Below are positions 44,708 to 51,989 of a stretch of 64,000 nucleotides of DNA, piece by piece (position 1 is the first letter of the stretch; every line of letters starts with the position of its first letter). The notes under the pieces are model-generated. The model saw only the letters and a program-made list of their open reading frames with translations. It was not told where the DNA came from and made no database searches. The DNA lies in assembly GCF_965201005.1 (NCBI RefSeq), contig NZ_OZ241747.1:1178001-1242000 (forward strand), read 5' to 3'. Both the position numbers and the translations under genes were made by a program. The stretch is from Mucilaginibacter_A sp965201005. Its GTDB lineage: Bacteria; Bacteroidota; Bacteroidia; Sphingobacteriales; Sphingobacteriaceae.

Positions 44708-45593
44708 GGACATTGCCGAAGGTTTGTTGTTTGCTCTGCTTTGGTCTTCGGCAACGGTGGCCACCAAGTTTGCCTTTCATTCCTGCGATTTGTTTTTATT
44801 AACGCTGATCCGGTTTCTGACAGTAAGCGTGATATTGCTCAGTTACAATTATATTGTTAAACGGAAAAGCAGCCGGTTGCCTACCAAAACAGAGTTTAAA
44901 AAGCTTTTGATCTTGGGCGTGCTCAATGTAACTATCTATATGTCAGGCTATTTGATCGCAATAAAATATGTTTCTGCCGGATTGATCAGTTTGATAACCG
45001 CTGTGAACCCATTATTGCTGATCCTGTTTTCGGCACTGTTTTACAAACGCAAATTGTCTTCTTTTGAGATCATCGGCGTTGTAGTTTCTGTTTCCGGGCT
45101 GGTTTTGGCCGCTATCCCGAATCTGTACAACAGCCACGCCACTTTGCCGGGTTTGCTGGCTTTGATTGCCGGGATTTGCGCTTTATCGAGCGGCAGCATT
45201 TATTACGCCAACTCTGGCCTCAGCCTGAAAAAAATGGAAGTAAACACCTGGCAGATTACGCTGGGCGGCATACTGTTTTTACCGATAGTTTTTTTAAACA
45301 GAGGCCATAATTTCCTCATCCCAGACCTGAATTTTTTCCTGAGCATTGCCTGGCTCATCTTTCCGGTGTCCGTCATTGCTTATGCCATGTGGCTTATTTT
45401 GCTGCAGCGGGATTCTGTCAAGGCCGGTTTATGGCTTTTTGTAACACCGGCTTTCGGTTATCTGATGGCCGTAATCATCCTTCACGAAAAAATAACCGTT
45501 TATGGCGTACTTGGCAGTTTGCTGGTAGTGAGCGGTTTACTGTACTCCAGGAAGAAAAAAATGGTTGCCGCAACGATTGTTGCTGCTGAATGA
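44706..45593 (+). CDS. EamA/DMT-superfamily transporter
   Basis: A 295-residue protein with ten hydrophobic helices in two EamA repeats. It starts MDIAEGLLFALLWSSATVAT, a typical first DMT helix, and ends with a basic tail. The frame is open from 44610, but that part is the repeat hairpin, so ATG 44706 is chosen. Substrates of such exporters range from amino acids to nucleotides and cannot be read here. Codons GILFLPIV in the second half contain a GT-type repeat word. Confidence 0.88.
   Translation: MDIAEGLLFALLWSSATVATKFAFHSCDLFLLTLIRFLTVSVILLSYNYIVKRKSSRLPTKTEFKKLLILGVLNVTIYMSGYLIAIKYVSAGLISLITAVNPLLLILFSALFYKRKLSSFEIIGVVVSVSGLVLAAIPNLYNSHATLPGLLALIAGICALSSGSIYYANSGLSLKKMEVNTWQITLGGILFLPIVFLNRGHNFLIPDLNFFLSIAWLIFPVSVIAYAMWLILLQRDSVKAGLWLFVTPAFGYLMAVIILHEKITVYGVLGSLLVVSGLLYSRKKKMVAATIVAAE
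45270..45286 (+). repeat. Intragenic repeat word, GT type
   Basis: ATACTGTTTTTACCGAT in the DMT gene, read G-I-L-F-L-P-I, the same peptide as at 46301 in an unrelated gene. Confidence 0.85.
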
Positions 45594-45594
45594 G

Positions 45595-45611
45595 ATGCTT
45601 CTTTTATCGGT
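45595..45611 (+). repeat. Repeat word, TC type, next to a stop codon
   Basis: ATGCTTCTTTTATCGGTA starts 2 bp past the DMT stop and is followed by TAAATTC. Confidence 0.85.
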
Positions 45612-45677
45612 ATAAATTCAGCCAAAAAAAGCTTCGCCCATCAGTTAATCAAAGCTTTTTTGGTTGAAGCGATTTTG

Positions 45678-46103
45678 TTACTTCATCATTTTTTCTTCGC
45701 TTATTTCCGGGTGTGCTTCGCCGTGGTGGCAGGTATTGCAGTTGATGGCCGCCATCGCTGTCATACCGTTTTCACCTTTTTTTGTATGGAAATATTTTTT
45801 GTTGATCTTATTTGCCATGAGGTACATTTTGCGCGCCATTTCTTTTTCGGGCTTGGCATCGCTGGCAAAATTTAGCTTTTTAGGGTTATCGTCTGATGCT
45901 GCATGGCAAAAATTACACTTCACCCCGAGCGCGGTTTTCCACCCGTCCATCACATGGTCCAATTCCTCATGACTGATGTTTTTTGGCAGCACTTTTAAGT
46001 TTTTTGGCGCAGGCGGCGCGGCTTGCTGATAATCCGCTGTGGCGCCCATAGCCGCTACGGCAGCGATAAACAAGGTAAAAATTAAAATTTTCGGCTTAAA
46101 CAT
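45678..46103 (-). CDS. Exported di-heme-type cytochrome c
   Basis: A 141-residue protein with a signal peptide (ILIFTLFIAAVAAMGATADY) and two heme-binding motifs, CNFCH and CNTCHH. The order LPKNISHEELDHVMDGWKTA, then GVKCNFCH, matches the photosynthetic-reaction-centre-cytochrome-c-like domain common in non-phototrophic Bacteroidota. It would carry electrons in the periplasm; its partners are unknown. It is a single gene. Confidence 0.88.
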   Translation of the reverse strand: MFKPKILIFTLFIAAVAAMGATADYQQAAPPAPKNLKVLPKNISHEELDHVMDGWKTALGVKCNFCHAASDDNPKKLNFASDAKPEKEMARKMYLMANKINKKYFHTKKGENGMTAMAAINCNTCHHGEAHPEISEEKMMK

Positions 46104-46198
46104 GTAGTGTTTTTTTGGTGAAGCAAATTAGGGAATTATCGTCAGGTTTTTGTCATGTAACAAAAATATCAACTTAAAATATTAATCAGCCTAAATTA

Positions 46199-46216
46199 GG
46201 TTGATAAAAACAGCAT
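46199..46216 (-). repeat. Repeat word, GT type
   Basis: GGTTGATAAAAACAGCAT with CCTAAATTA on its far side, in the leader of the M28 peptidase gene. Confidence 0.82.
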
Positions 46217-46267
46217 TGCTTATAAATTTATGCACGTAAAAATTTAGAATATCCTATAATTGCTGCC

Positions 46268-47929
46268 ATGAAAGCTTTTGTTTCTTTGCTTGCCACAGGC
46301 ATACTGTTTTTACCGGTCAAAAACTTGTATAGTCAAAATTCAAAACCGGTTGCGGATTCTGCTGCGGTCAAAACCATCAACGCCAACAGCCTGGGCAAAC
46401 GCATTGAGGTTTTGGCATCCGATGATTTTATGGGCCGAAAACCTTTCACCGCCGGCGAAACCAAAACCATCAATTATCTGCAGGAACAATTTAAGCAGAT
46501 GGGCTTAAAACCGGGCAATGGCAGCAGCTATTTTCAGGACGTGCCGATGGTGGACATTGCCTCTAAAGCTGCCGGTCCGTTGCTGATCAAAGGTAAAAAC
46601 GGCACATTGAGTTTAACCCCGCTGGAGGATTTTACCGCCACCACGCGCCATGTGCAAAACCAAGTGCAGGTTAATAATTCTGAAATTATTTTTGCCGGAT
46701 TTGGCATTGTGGCACCCGAATACAATTGGAATGATTACGCCGGGCTGAACGTAAAAGGCAAAACGGTTGTGGTGATGGTAAATGATCCGGGTTTTTACGA
46801 TGCCAAACTTTTTAGAGGTAAAAACATGACGTATTACGGCCGCTGGACGTACAAATATGAAGAAGCAGCGCGGCAAGGCGCAGCAGCTTTATTGATAATC
46901 CACGATACGGCACCTGCAAGTTATCCGTGGGCGGTGGTGCGCAACAGCGGCTCAAAATCAAAATTATATTTGCAAACGACAGATAACGGCAAATCGCGCG
47001 CGCTGCTGGAAGGCTGGCTCACCCAGGAATCAACGCACAAATTGTTTAAACTCGCCGGTGTTTCCGAGGACGTTTTAAAAGTAGCCAAAAAGCGCGGTTT
47101 TAAAGGTTTTAGCTTAGGTTTGGACGCCAGTTTAACGCTGAACATCAGCATTAAAAAATCAACTTCGCATAATGTTGCCGCAATTTTGCCCGGAACAAAA
47201 CGTGCACATGAGTACCTGATTTATTCGGCACATTGGGATCATTTTGGTATCGGGGAAGCGATCCGCGGCGATTCGATCTATAACGGTGCAGCGGATAATG
47301 CCACCGGAACGGCCGGATTGCTAACGCTGGCCGAAGCTTTTTCCAAACTCAAAACCAGGCCGGAACGCTCCATATTGTTTTTATCTTTAACTTCTGAGGA
47401 ACAGGGTTTGCTCGGTTCAGAATATTATGGCACGCATCCGTTAGTTCCCCTGAAAGAAACCGTTGCGGACATTAACATGGATGTGCTGAACAATTTTAGC
47501 CGTACCAAAGATTTAATTGTGGTGGGTTACGGACAATCAGAAATGGATGACTACGCCAAACGTGCCGCCGCCAAACAAGGCCGTGTCATCACGCCAGAAC
47601 CTGACCCTTCCGGCGGCGGATATTACCGTTCCGATCATTTTAATTTTGCCAAAGTAGGCGTACCGTCTTTATATCCGGAGTCTGGTGTGGATGCCATCGG
47701 CCATGGCAAAGCCTGGGGAAAAGCCAAAGCCGCAGATTTTACCAAAAACCGCTATCATTCGCCGTTTGATGAATATGATGCCAAAACCTGGGTTTTTTCC
47801 GGAATGGTGGAAGATGTACGGCTTTTATTTGATGTAGGGACCACTTTAGCCAACGAAGCTTATTTTCCGAAATGGAAAACCGGATCTGAGTTTAAAGCGA
47901 TCAGGGAAAAATCAATGGCATCCAAGTAA
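46268..47929 (+). CDS. Exported M28-family zinc peptidase with PA domain
   Basis: A 553-residue protein with a signal peptide (about 22 residues, ending at NLYSQN), a PA domain inserted at about 130-270, and an M28 aminopeptidase core. Zinc ligands are seen in YSAHWDHFGIG, GAADNATGTAGL, LTSEEQGLLGSEY, and SDHFNFAKVGVP. It likely trims N-terminal residues from peptides in the periplasm or outside the cell. Its signal peptide codons G-I-L-F-L-P-V are a GT-type repeat word (46301). Confidence 0.93.
   Translation: MKAFVSLLATGILFLPVKNLYSQNSKPVADSAAVKTINANSLGKRIEVLASDDFMGRKPFTAGETKTINYLQEQFKQMGLKPGNGSSYFQDVPMVDIASKAAGPLLIKGKNGTLSLTPLEDFTATTRHVQNQVQVNNSEIIFAGFGIVAPEYNWNDYAGLNVKGKTVVVMVNDPGFYDAKLFRGKNMTYYGRWTYKYEEAARQGAAALLIIHDTAPASYPWAVVRNSGSKSKLYLQTTDNGKSRALLEGWLTQESTHKLFKLAGVSEDVLKVAKKRGFKGFSLGLDASLTLNISIKKSTSHNVAAILPGTKRAHEYLIYSAHWDHFGIGEAIRGDSIYNGAADNATGTAGLLTLAEAFSKLKTRPERSILFLSLTSEEQGLLGSEYYGTHPLVPLKETVADINMDVLNNFSRTKDLIVVGYGQSEMDDYAKRAAAKQGRVITPEPDPSGGGYYRSDHFNFAKVGVPSLYPESGVDAIGHGKAWGKAKAADFTKNRYHSPFDEYDAKTWVFSGMVEDVRLLFDVGTTLANEAYFPKWKTGSEFKAIREKSMASK
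46301..46318 (+). repeat. Intragenic repeat word, GT type, in a signal peptide
   Basis: ATACTGTTTTTACCGGTC then AAAAACTTG; forms the hydrophobic core G-I-L-F-L-P of the M28 signal peptide. Confidence 0.86.
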
Positions 47930-47941
47930 AGCAGCGAAATT

Positions 47942-48976
47942 TTGACAAAACCGATTCTCGTCATCAAATTTGGCACGGCTTCCATCACCCAAAAAAACGG
48001 TGAACCGGACGAAAAAGTGCTGGCAGAAATAGCCCGGCAGGTGGCAGAACTGCACCGGCAATACAATGTGGTGCTGGTTTCGTCCGGCGCGGTTGGTGCG
48101 GGCAAACATTTCATCAAAAATTACAGTGGCAAAATCAGTGAACGCAAAGCTGCCGCGGCTGTTGGCAATCCGCTGCTTCTGGGCAGATATGCATACTGTT
48201 TTTATCCCTATAAAATCAGCATTGCGCAGAGTTTGTGCGAGCGGAGGCATTTTTCTGACCGGAAACAGTTTTTGCAGCTCAAAAAAACTTATGAGGAATT
48301 GTGGGCGAACAACATCATTCCGGTTGCCAATGAAAACGATGTAGTGAGCGATCTGGAACTGAAGTTTTCTGACAATGATGAACTGGCCACGCTGATTGCC
48401 GTGGGTTTTGGTGCGTCGTTGTTGTTGTTCAGCACTTCGGTTCCTGGCGTTTTGGACGAAGCCGGAAAGGTAATCCCGCAGCTTGACATGACAGATAAAT
48501 TGGTTCTTTCCATCGCCAGTAAAGAAAAATCCACTTTAGGTTTGGGCGGGATGGTATCCAAACTCACCTTTGCGCGCCTGGCCACGCAAATGGGAATTAA
48601 GGTCATGATTTTTGGAATACGAACGGAAGACGGAATCCTGAACGCCATTGAGGGGAAAACCGGAACGCTTTGTTTACCACAGAAATGTACGATTTCGGCG
48701 CGCAAAAAATGGCTGGCCAGCGGTAGTTTGGTTACCGGAAGGTTACAGGTTGATGCCGGTGCTGTAAAAGCCCTGCAAAAAGGCAGCAGTTTATTGGCCG
48801 TGGGAATTTTGCAAATCATTGAAAAATTTGTGGTAAACGAAGTGTTCGAGATTTTGGACGAGCAAAACCACGCTATTGCCATGGCACGGGCAAAAGTTGC
48901 TTCCGAAGAAATCCATCTCCATCAAAAAACAGAAAAACTAATTGTGGCACATGCAGATGAGATTGTGCTGTTGTAG
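47942..48976 (+). CDS. proB: Glutamate 5-kinase
   Basis: A 344-residue amino-acid kinase with a C-terminal PUA domain (from about 262, ARKKWLASGSLVTGRLQVDA). Early motifs are VIKFGTASI and VSSGAVGAG; the active-site segment is ERRHFSDRKQF and the glutamate-binding motif is ANENDVV. It phosphorylates glutamate, the first step of proline synthesis, and is usually feedback-inhibited by proline. proA follows on the same strand after 287 bp. The start is TTG 47942, the only one ahead of the conserved N-terminus. A GT-type repeat word encodes part of YAYCFYPYKI. Confidence 0.94.
   Translation: MTKPILVIKFGTASITQKNGEPDEKVLAEIARQVAELHRQYNVVLVSSGAVGAGKHFIKNYSGKISERKAAAAVGNPLLLGRYAYCFYPYKISIAQSLCERRHFSDRKQFLQLKKTYEELWANNIIPVANENDVVSDLELKFSDNDELATLIAVGFGASLLLFSTSVPGVLDEAGKVIPQLDMTDKLVLSIASKEKSTLGLGGMVSKLTFARLATQMGIKVMIFGIRTEDGILNAIEGKTGTLCLPQKCTISARKKWLASGSLVTGRLQVDAGAVKALQKGSSLLAVGILQIIEKFVVNEVFEILDEQNHAIAMARAKVASEEIHLHQKTEKLIVAHADEIVLL
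48193..48208 (+). repeat. Intragenic repeat word, GT type
   Basis: ATACTGTTTTTATCCC followed by TATAAAATC inside proB, read A-Y-C-F-Y-P-Y-K. Confidence 0.86.
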
Positions 48977-49263
48977 TGTTCTTACGTTCTTTTTGCTTGA
49001 ATAAAAAAAACCAAAAATTCAAGACAAACCCGATCCCTCCCGGCGTTTTGCCAGCCTTTCCGCGCCATAGCGCAGACCGTTTTATCGGATACTTTTATGA
49101 TGATAATTTTTTATCAATTTTGTTTCCAATAAAAGGTAGCCACTCAGGAGCACAGGGCTGAATGCCGCCCGGAGGCGATTCGGCATTCTTGATTTTTTGG
49201 TTCTTTTGTATCAAGACAAAAGAACGTACAGCCAAGCAACTGCAGGTTTGCTTAAACACCAAC
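48977..49263. repeat. Dispersed repeat between proB and proA
   Basis: No gene. Bases 49157-49235 (GGGCTGAATGCCGCCCGGAG and on through TTCTTTTGTATCAAGAC) recur in inverted orientation at 60480-60550. A worn partial copy (TTCTTACGTTCTTTTTGCTT...) is at 48978-49030 in opposite orientation, giving an inverted pair around the spacer. The type is familiar from Sphingobacteriaceae intergenic DNA. Confidence 0.8.
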
Positions 49264-50517
49264 ATGATCATGCAAAACATCCAAACCCTTCTCCAAAATA
49301 CTACCAAAGCCAAGCACTCCATCAGCAAACTTTCTGATCCTGAAAAAAAGCTTTTGCTGGAAAAATTAGCTTATCAAATCAAAGCTACAACCCGGGAAAT
49401 CATCCTGGAAAACCAGAAGGATCTGGAGCGGATGGACGATACTGACCCAAAAAAAGACCGCTTGCTTTTGAATGAAAACCGCATCAATGCATTAGTAGAA
49501 AGTGTGCTGGATGTTTCCCTTTTGACCGATCCAACAAATATCATTCTGTCCGAAAAAACCTTGCCCAATGGTTTATTTATTCAAAAAAAAACCGTTCCGC
49601 TTGGCGTTGTGGGTATTATTTACGAATCAAGGCCAAACGTTACGATCGACGTGGCCGCACTATGCATCCGTTCGGGCAATGTTTACGTGCTGCGCGGTGG
49701 CACCGATGCTTCTTTTACCAATGTTTTTTTGGTGTCGTTGATTAGAAAAGTTTTGGAAGATTTCGGTTTGGATCAAAACATTGTGCAGTTGCTGCCAACT
49801 GACCGGAAATTTATCCAGGAAATGCTGACGGCCGTAAAATACATTGATGTAATTATTCCAAGAGGTTCGCAGCAACTGATTGAATATGTGCGTGATAACG
49901 CCAAAGTCCCGGTGATAGAAACCGGTGCTGGCGTTTGTCATACGTATGTTGAAAAAACGGCTGACTTGGATAAAGCCGCTGCAATTGTTGTAAATGCAAA
50001 AGTATCGCGACCGTCGGTTTGTAATGCTTTGGACACAATTTTAGTTGATGAAGGAATTGCCGAAAAACTACTGGTAAAAACAGCATCACAATTGCAACAG
50101 TTTCAAGTAGAAATTTTTGCAGATGAACGTGCGTTTTCCATCCTTAAAAACAGTAATTATCCATACTTGCAAAAAGCACAGCCAGAAGATTTCGGTCGTG
50201 AGTTTTTGGATTTTAAATGTTCGGTAAAAGTTGTTTCAGGTTATGAAGAAGCGTTGGAACACATTGAAAAATATTCTTCCAAACATTCCGAAGCGATCAT
50301 TTCCCAAGATCCAAACTTGTGTGAAAACTTTTTGAACGATGTTGATGCCGCCGCCGTTTACATCAATGCTTCCACCCGTTTTACCGATGGCGGCGAGTTT
50401 GGTCTGGGTGCCGAGATTGGAATTTCTACCCAAAAACTACATGCCCGCGGCCCGTTTGCTTTGGAGAAATTGGTTACCGAGAAGTGGATTGTGCGGGGGG
50501 ACGGGCAGGTGCGGTGA
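49264..50517 (+). CDS. proA: Glutamate-5-semialdehyde dehydrogenase (gamma-glutamyl phosphate reductase)
   Basis: A 417-residue aldehyde-dehydrogenase-fold enzyme reducing gamma-glutamyl phosphate with NADPH in proline synthesis. Motifs: GVVGIIYESRPNVTIDVAAL, IPRGSQQLIEYV, the active-site Cys in SRPSVCNALDTIL, and RFTDGGEFGLGAEIGIST near the C-terminus. The frame is open from 49162, but that part is a dispersed repeat; ATG 49264 or 49270 is the start. Two repeat words are inside: ATGCTTCTTTTACC (49706, D-A-S-F-T) and the reverse of ATGCTGTTTTTACC (50073, V-K-T-A). Confidence 0.94.
   Translation: MIMQNIQTLLQNTTKAKHSISKLSDPEKKLLLEKLAYQIKATTREIILENQKDLERMDDTDPKKDRLLLNENRINALVESVLDVSLLTDPTNIILSEKTLPNGLFIQKKTVPLGVVGIIYESRPNVTIDVAALCIRSGNVYVLRGGTDASFTNVFLVSLIRKVLEDFGLDQNIVQLLPTDRKFIQEMLTAVKYIDVIIPRGSQQLIEYVRDNAKVPVIETGAGVCHTYVEKTADLDKAAAIVVNAKVSRPSVCNALDTILVDEGIAEKLLVKTASQLQQFQVEIFADERAFSILKNSNYPYLQKAQPEDFGREFLDFKCSVKVVSGYEEALEHIEKYSSKHSEAIISQDPNLCENFLNDVDAAAVYINASTRFTDGGEFGLGAEIGISTQKLHARGPFALEKLVTEKWIVRGDGQVR
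49706..49719 (+). repeat. Intragenic repeat word, TC type
   Basis: ATGCTTCTTTTACC in proA, followed by AATGTTTTTTTGG; read T-D-A-S-F-T-N just after the conserved R-G-G. Confidence 0.85.
50073..50086 (-). repeat. Intragenic repeat word, GT type
   Basis: GGTAAAAACAGCAT in proA, read L-V-K-T-A-S; upstream CGAAAAACTAC gives the A/T tract. Confidence 0.83.
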
Positions 50518-50541
50518 AGAATTAATTTGTTAAATTTGAAT

Positions 50542-50745
50542 ATGGAAACCCTTATTGTACAACCTGAAAATAAAGAGCAGCTTAAAGCTTTAAAAGCTTT
50601 TATGAAGGCTATGAAAATTAGATTTCAAAAAGAAGAAAAAACTTATAGTCAAACTTTTATTGACAAAATGCAACAAGCAGAAGATGATGTTAAAGCAGGC
50701 AGAACCACAAAAATTCAACCTGCCGATATATGGAACTTGAGCTAA
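50542..50745 (+). CDS. Antitoxin-like small protein (DUF2683 type)
   Basis: A 67-residue protein, METLIVQPENKEQLKALKAF and on, with a basic helix and a C-terminal PADIWNLS. The start ME(T/I)xxVxPxNxEQxxALKAFMKAxKI is the pattern of the small Bacteroidota antitoxins that precede YoeB/RelE toxins. The next frame starts inside its last codons (ATG 50730) and is a ruined YoeB-like toxin, confirming the locus type. The antitoxin itself is intact. It lies 25 bp after proA. Confidence 0.75.
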   Translation: METLIVQPENKEQLKALKAFMKAMKIRFQKEEKTYSQTFIDKMQQAEDDVKAGRTTKIQPADIWNLS

Positions 50746-51136
50746 CTGATGTTGCTAAAGACGATATTATGAGCCTGTTTAAATTTTGTTCAATACATTT
50801 TCTATGCTTCTTTTATCACCCTAAAAATGGCAAACACTTGGTTTTCGATTGATTAAAATTGATGGAAATACCAATTTTTATTAGGTAAAAGAAGCATAAG
50901 GTTTTTTCGCAGATAAATTTTAAACAGGCTCTAAGTTTTTTAATAAAAGTGGGCAAATCCAAGTTGTTCGTAAATTGAGAAGCTGTTAATTGAAGTAAAA
51001 GAAAACTCCTTTGAAGGAATTGGTAAGCCAGAACAATTAAAACATCAATATTCCGGTAAATGGTCAACATCGAATGATTTATGCCATGGATAAAAACTTG
51101 ATTATCATTTATTCATTGCGAGGACATTACAGATAA
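50730..51136 (+). pseudogene. YoeB/Txe-like toxin gene split by a MITE and frameshifted
   Basis: From ATG 50730 the frame reads MELELTDVAKDDI up to 50769. A MITE (50770-50931) follows, then KFFNKSGQIQVVRK. A one-base shift gives IEKLLIEVKENSFEGIGKPE and QLKHQYSGKWS, then a gap and another shift give HRMIYAMDKNLIIIYSLRGH to TAA 51136. The family's FEGIGKPExLKHxxSGxWSRRI and HRxxY core identify it. The Arg-rich catalytic stretch after KWS is lost, so no active toxin can be made. Removing 50770-50933 rejoins DDI-KFF in frame. Confidence 0.85.
50770..50931. mobile_element. MITE with perfect outer inverted repeats, inserted in a toxin gene
   Basis: GAGCCTGTTTAAATTT (50771) and AAATTTTAAACAGGCTC (to 50931) are the terminal inverted repeats. 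TA at 50768-50769 and 50932-50933 is the probable target duplication. Inside, ATGCTTCTTTTATCACC (50804) and GGTAAAAGAAGCAT (to 50897) form the repeat-word hairpin. It has no coding capacity, so movement would need a transposase from elsewhere. Confidence 0.88.
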
Positions 51137-51176
51137 ATTTCCTTTTTTATCAGTTTTGGAATCTTTTTAAATCATG

Positions 51177-51222
51177 TGGATGCCGCTGCCGTTTATGTCA
51201 ATGCTTCCTCGTGAAATTGGTG
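51177..51222 (+). pseudogene. Relic fragment resembling proA
   Basis: GTGGATGCCGCTGCCGTTTA and TGTCAATGCTTCC closely match proA near 50340-50378 and encode VDAAAVYVNAS against VDAAAVYINAS. It is too short to be functional and may be the end of an old proA duplication. Otherwise 51137-51264 is empty. Confidence 0.55.
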
Positions 51223-51264
51223 CTTTCTGCACGTAAATAAGTTCAACTAATTCTTTTATAAGTA

Positions 51265-51843
51265 TCAGTCATCCAAACCTTTCCCCTCAAAAATTAACGC
51301 CGTGCACTTTTCAACACGTGCTGCCCGGGTTTTGGCTTGTTTTGCTGCGGCAAAATAAAGATAATAAGCTTTTTGCCGGCCGGGCGTCAAGGCTTCAAAT
51401 GCTTCTTTTAGGGCATTATTTTCATTTAGTTTTAGCTGAAATTCTTTGGCCACAACAAACTCGCTGGTTTTTTTCATTTCTACTTTTAAACCGGTTCTTT
51501 CTGCTTCAATAGCTTCAAAAATGTAGGCTTTTACAACAGGTTCAAGCTCAATAATTTCGTTCAAATTAGTAAACCGGATTTGGCGCGCTGCCTGCACATT
51601 TTCGGTTTGCCGGATCAGGATTTTATGCTCGTCTTGCAGCAAAGCCCCTTTAAAAAATAAAAATGCACAGTAATCTTTAAAAGCATGTATTAAAATGATG
51701 TTGCTTTTTGCTAAAGTGTAGCACGGAACGCCCCACTTTAATTCTTCGGTCAGGCCGCAATTCAATGCAATTGTTCGTAACTGCATCAGTTCCTGCTGCC
51801 ATTTTTTGGCTTTTGTGAAATAAAAATCAACTTTAGGGTTCAT
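51265..51843 (-). CDS. DUF1801 / YdeI-OmpD-associated family protein
   Basis: A 192-residue protein. The N-terminal half (LRTIALNCGLTEELKWGVPC, NIILIHAFKDYCAFLFFKGA) is a DUF1801 domain; the C-terminus (AFEALTPGRQKAYYLYFAAA, followed by KTRAARVEKC) is the helical bacteriocin-protection/YdeI-like motif. Function is unknown; no membrane or signal sequence. A TC-type repeat word (51399) gives the codons N-A-L-K-E-A just before that motif. Confidence 0.85.
   Translation of the reverse strand: MNPKVDFYFTKAKKWQQELMQLRTIALNCGLTEELKWGVPCYTLAKSNIILIHAFKDYCAFLFFKGALLQDEHKILIRQTENVQAARQIRFTNLNEIIELEPVVKAYIFEAIEAERTGLKVEMKKTSEFVVAKEFQLKLNENNALKEAFEALTPGRQKAYYLYFAAAKQAKTRAARVEKCTALIFEGKGLDD
51399..51416 (+). 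repeat. Intragenic repeat word, TC type
   Basis: ATGCTTCTTTTAGGGCAT; read on the other strand as N-A-L-K-E-A. TATTTTC follows. Confidence 0.84.
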
Positions 51844-51943
51844 GCTGATTATCGTTGAAGATGGATTAAATCGGTTAAAAAAATACAGCGTTTCCTGAAA
51901 TTATAAAAATTCCTAAAAAGTATCAATTTTAGTAAAAATAACC

Positions 51944-51959
51944 TGCTAAAAGAAGTATC
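51944..51959 (-). repeat. Repeat word, TC type
   Basis: CTGCTAAAAGAAGTAT in the leader of the amine oxidase gene, 31 bp before its start. Confidence 0.8.
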
Positions 51960-51989
51960 ACCAAATGCCAAATTCCGTGTTATAAAACC

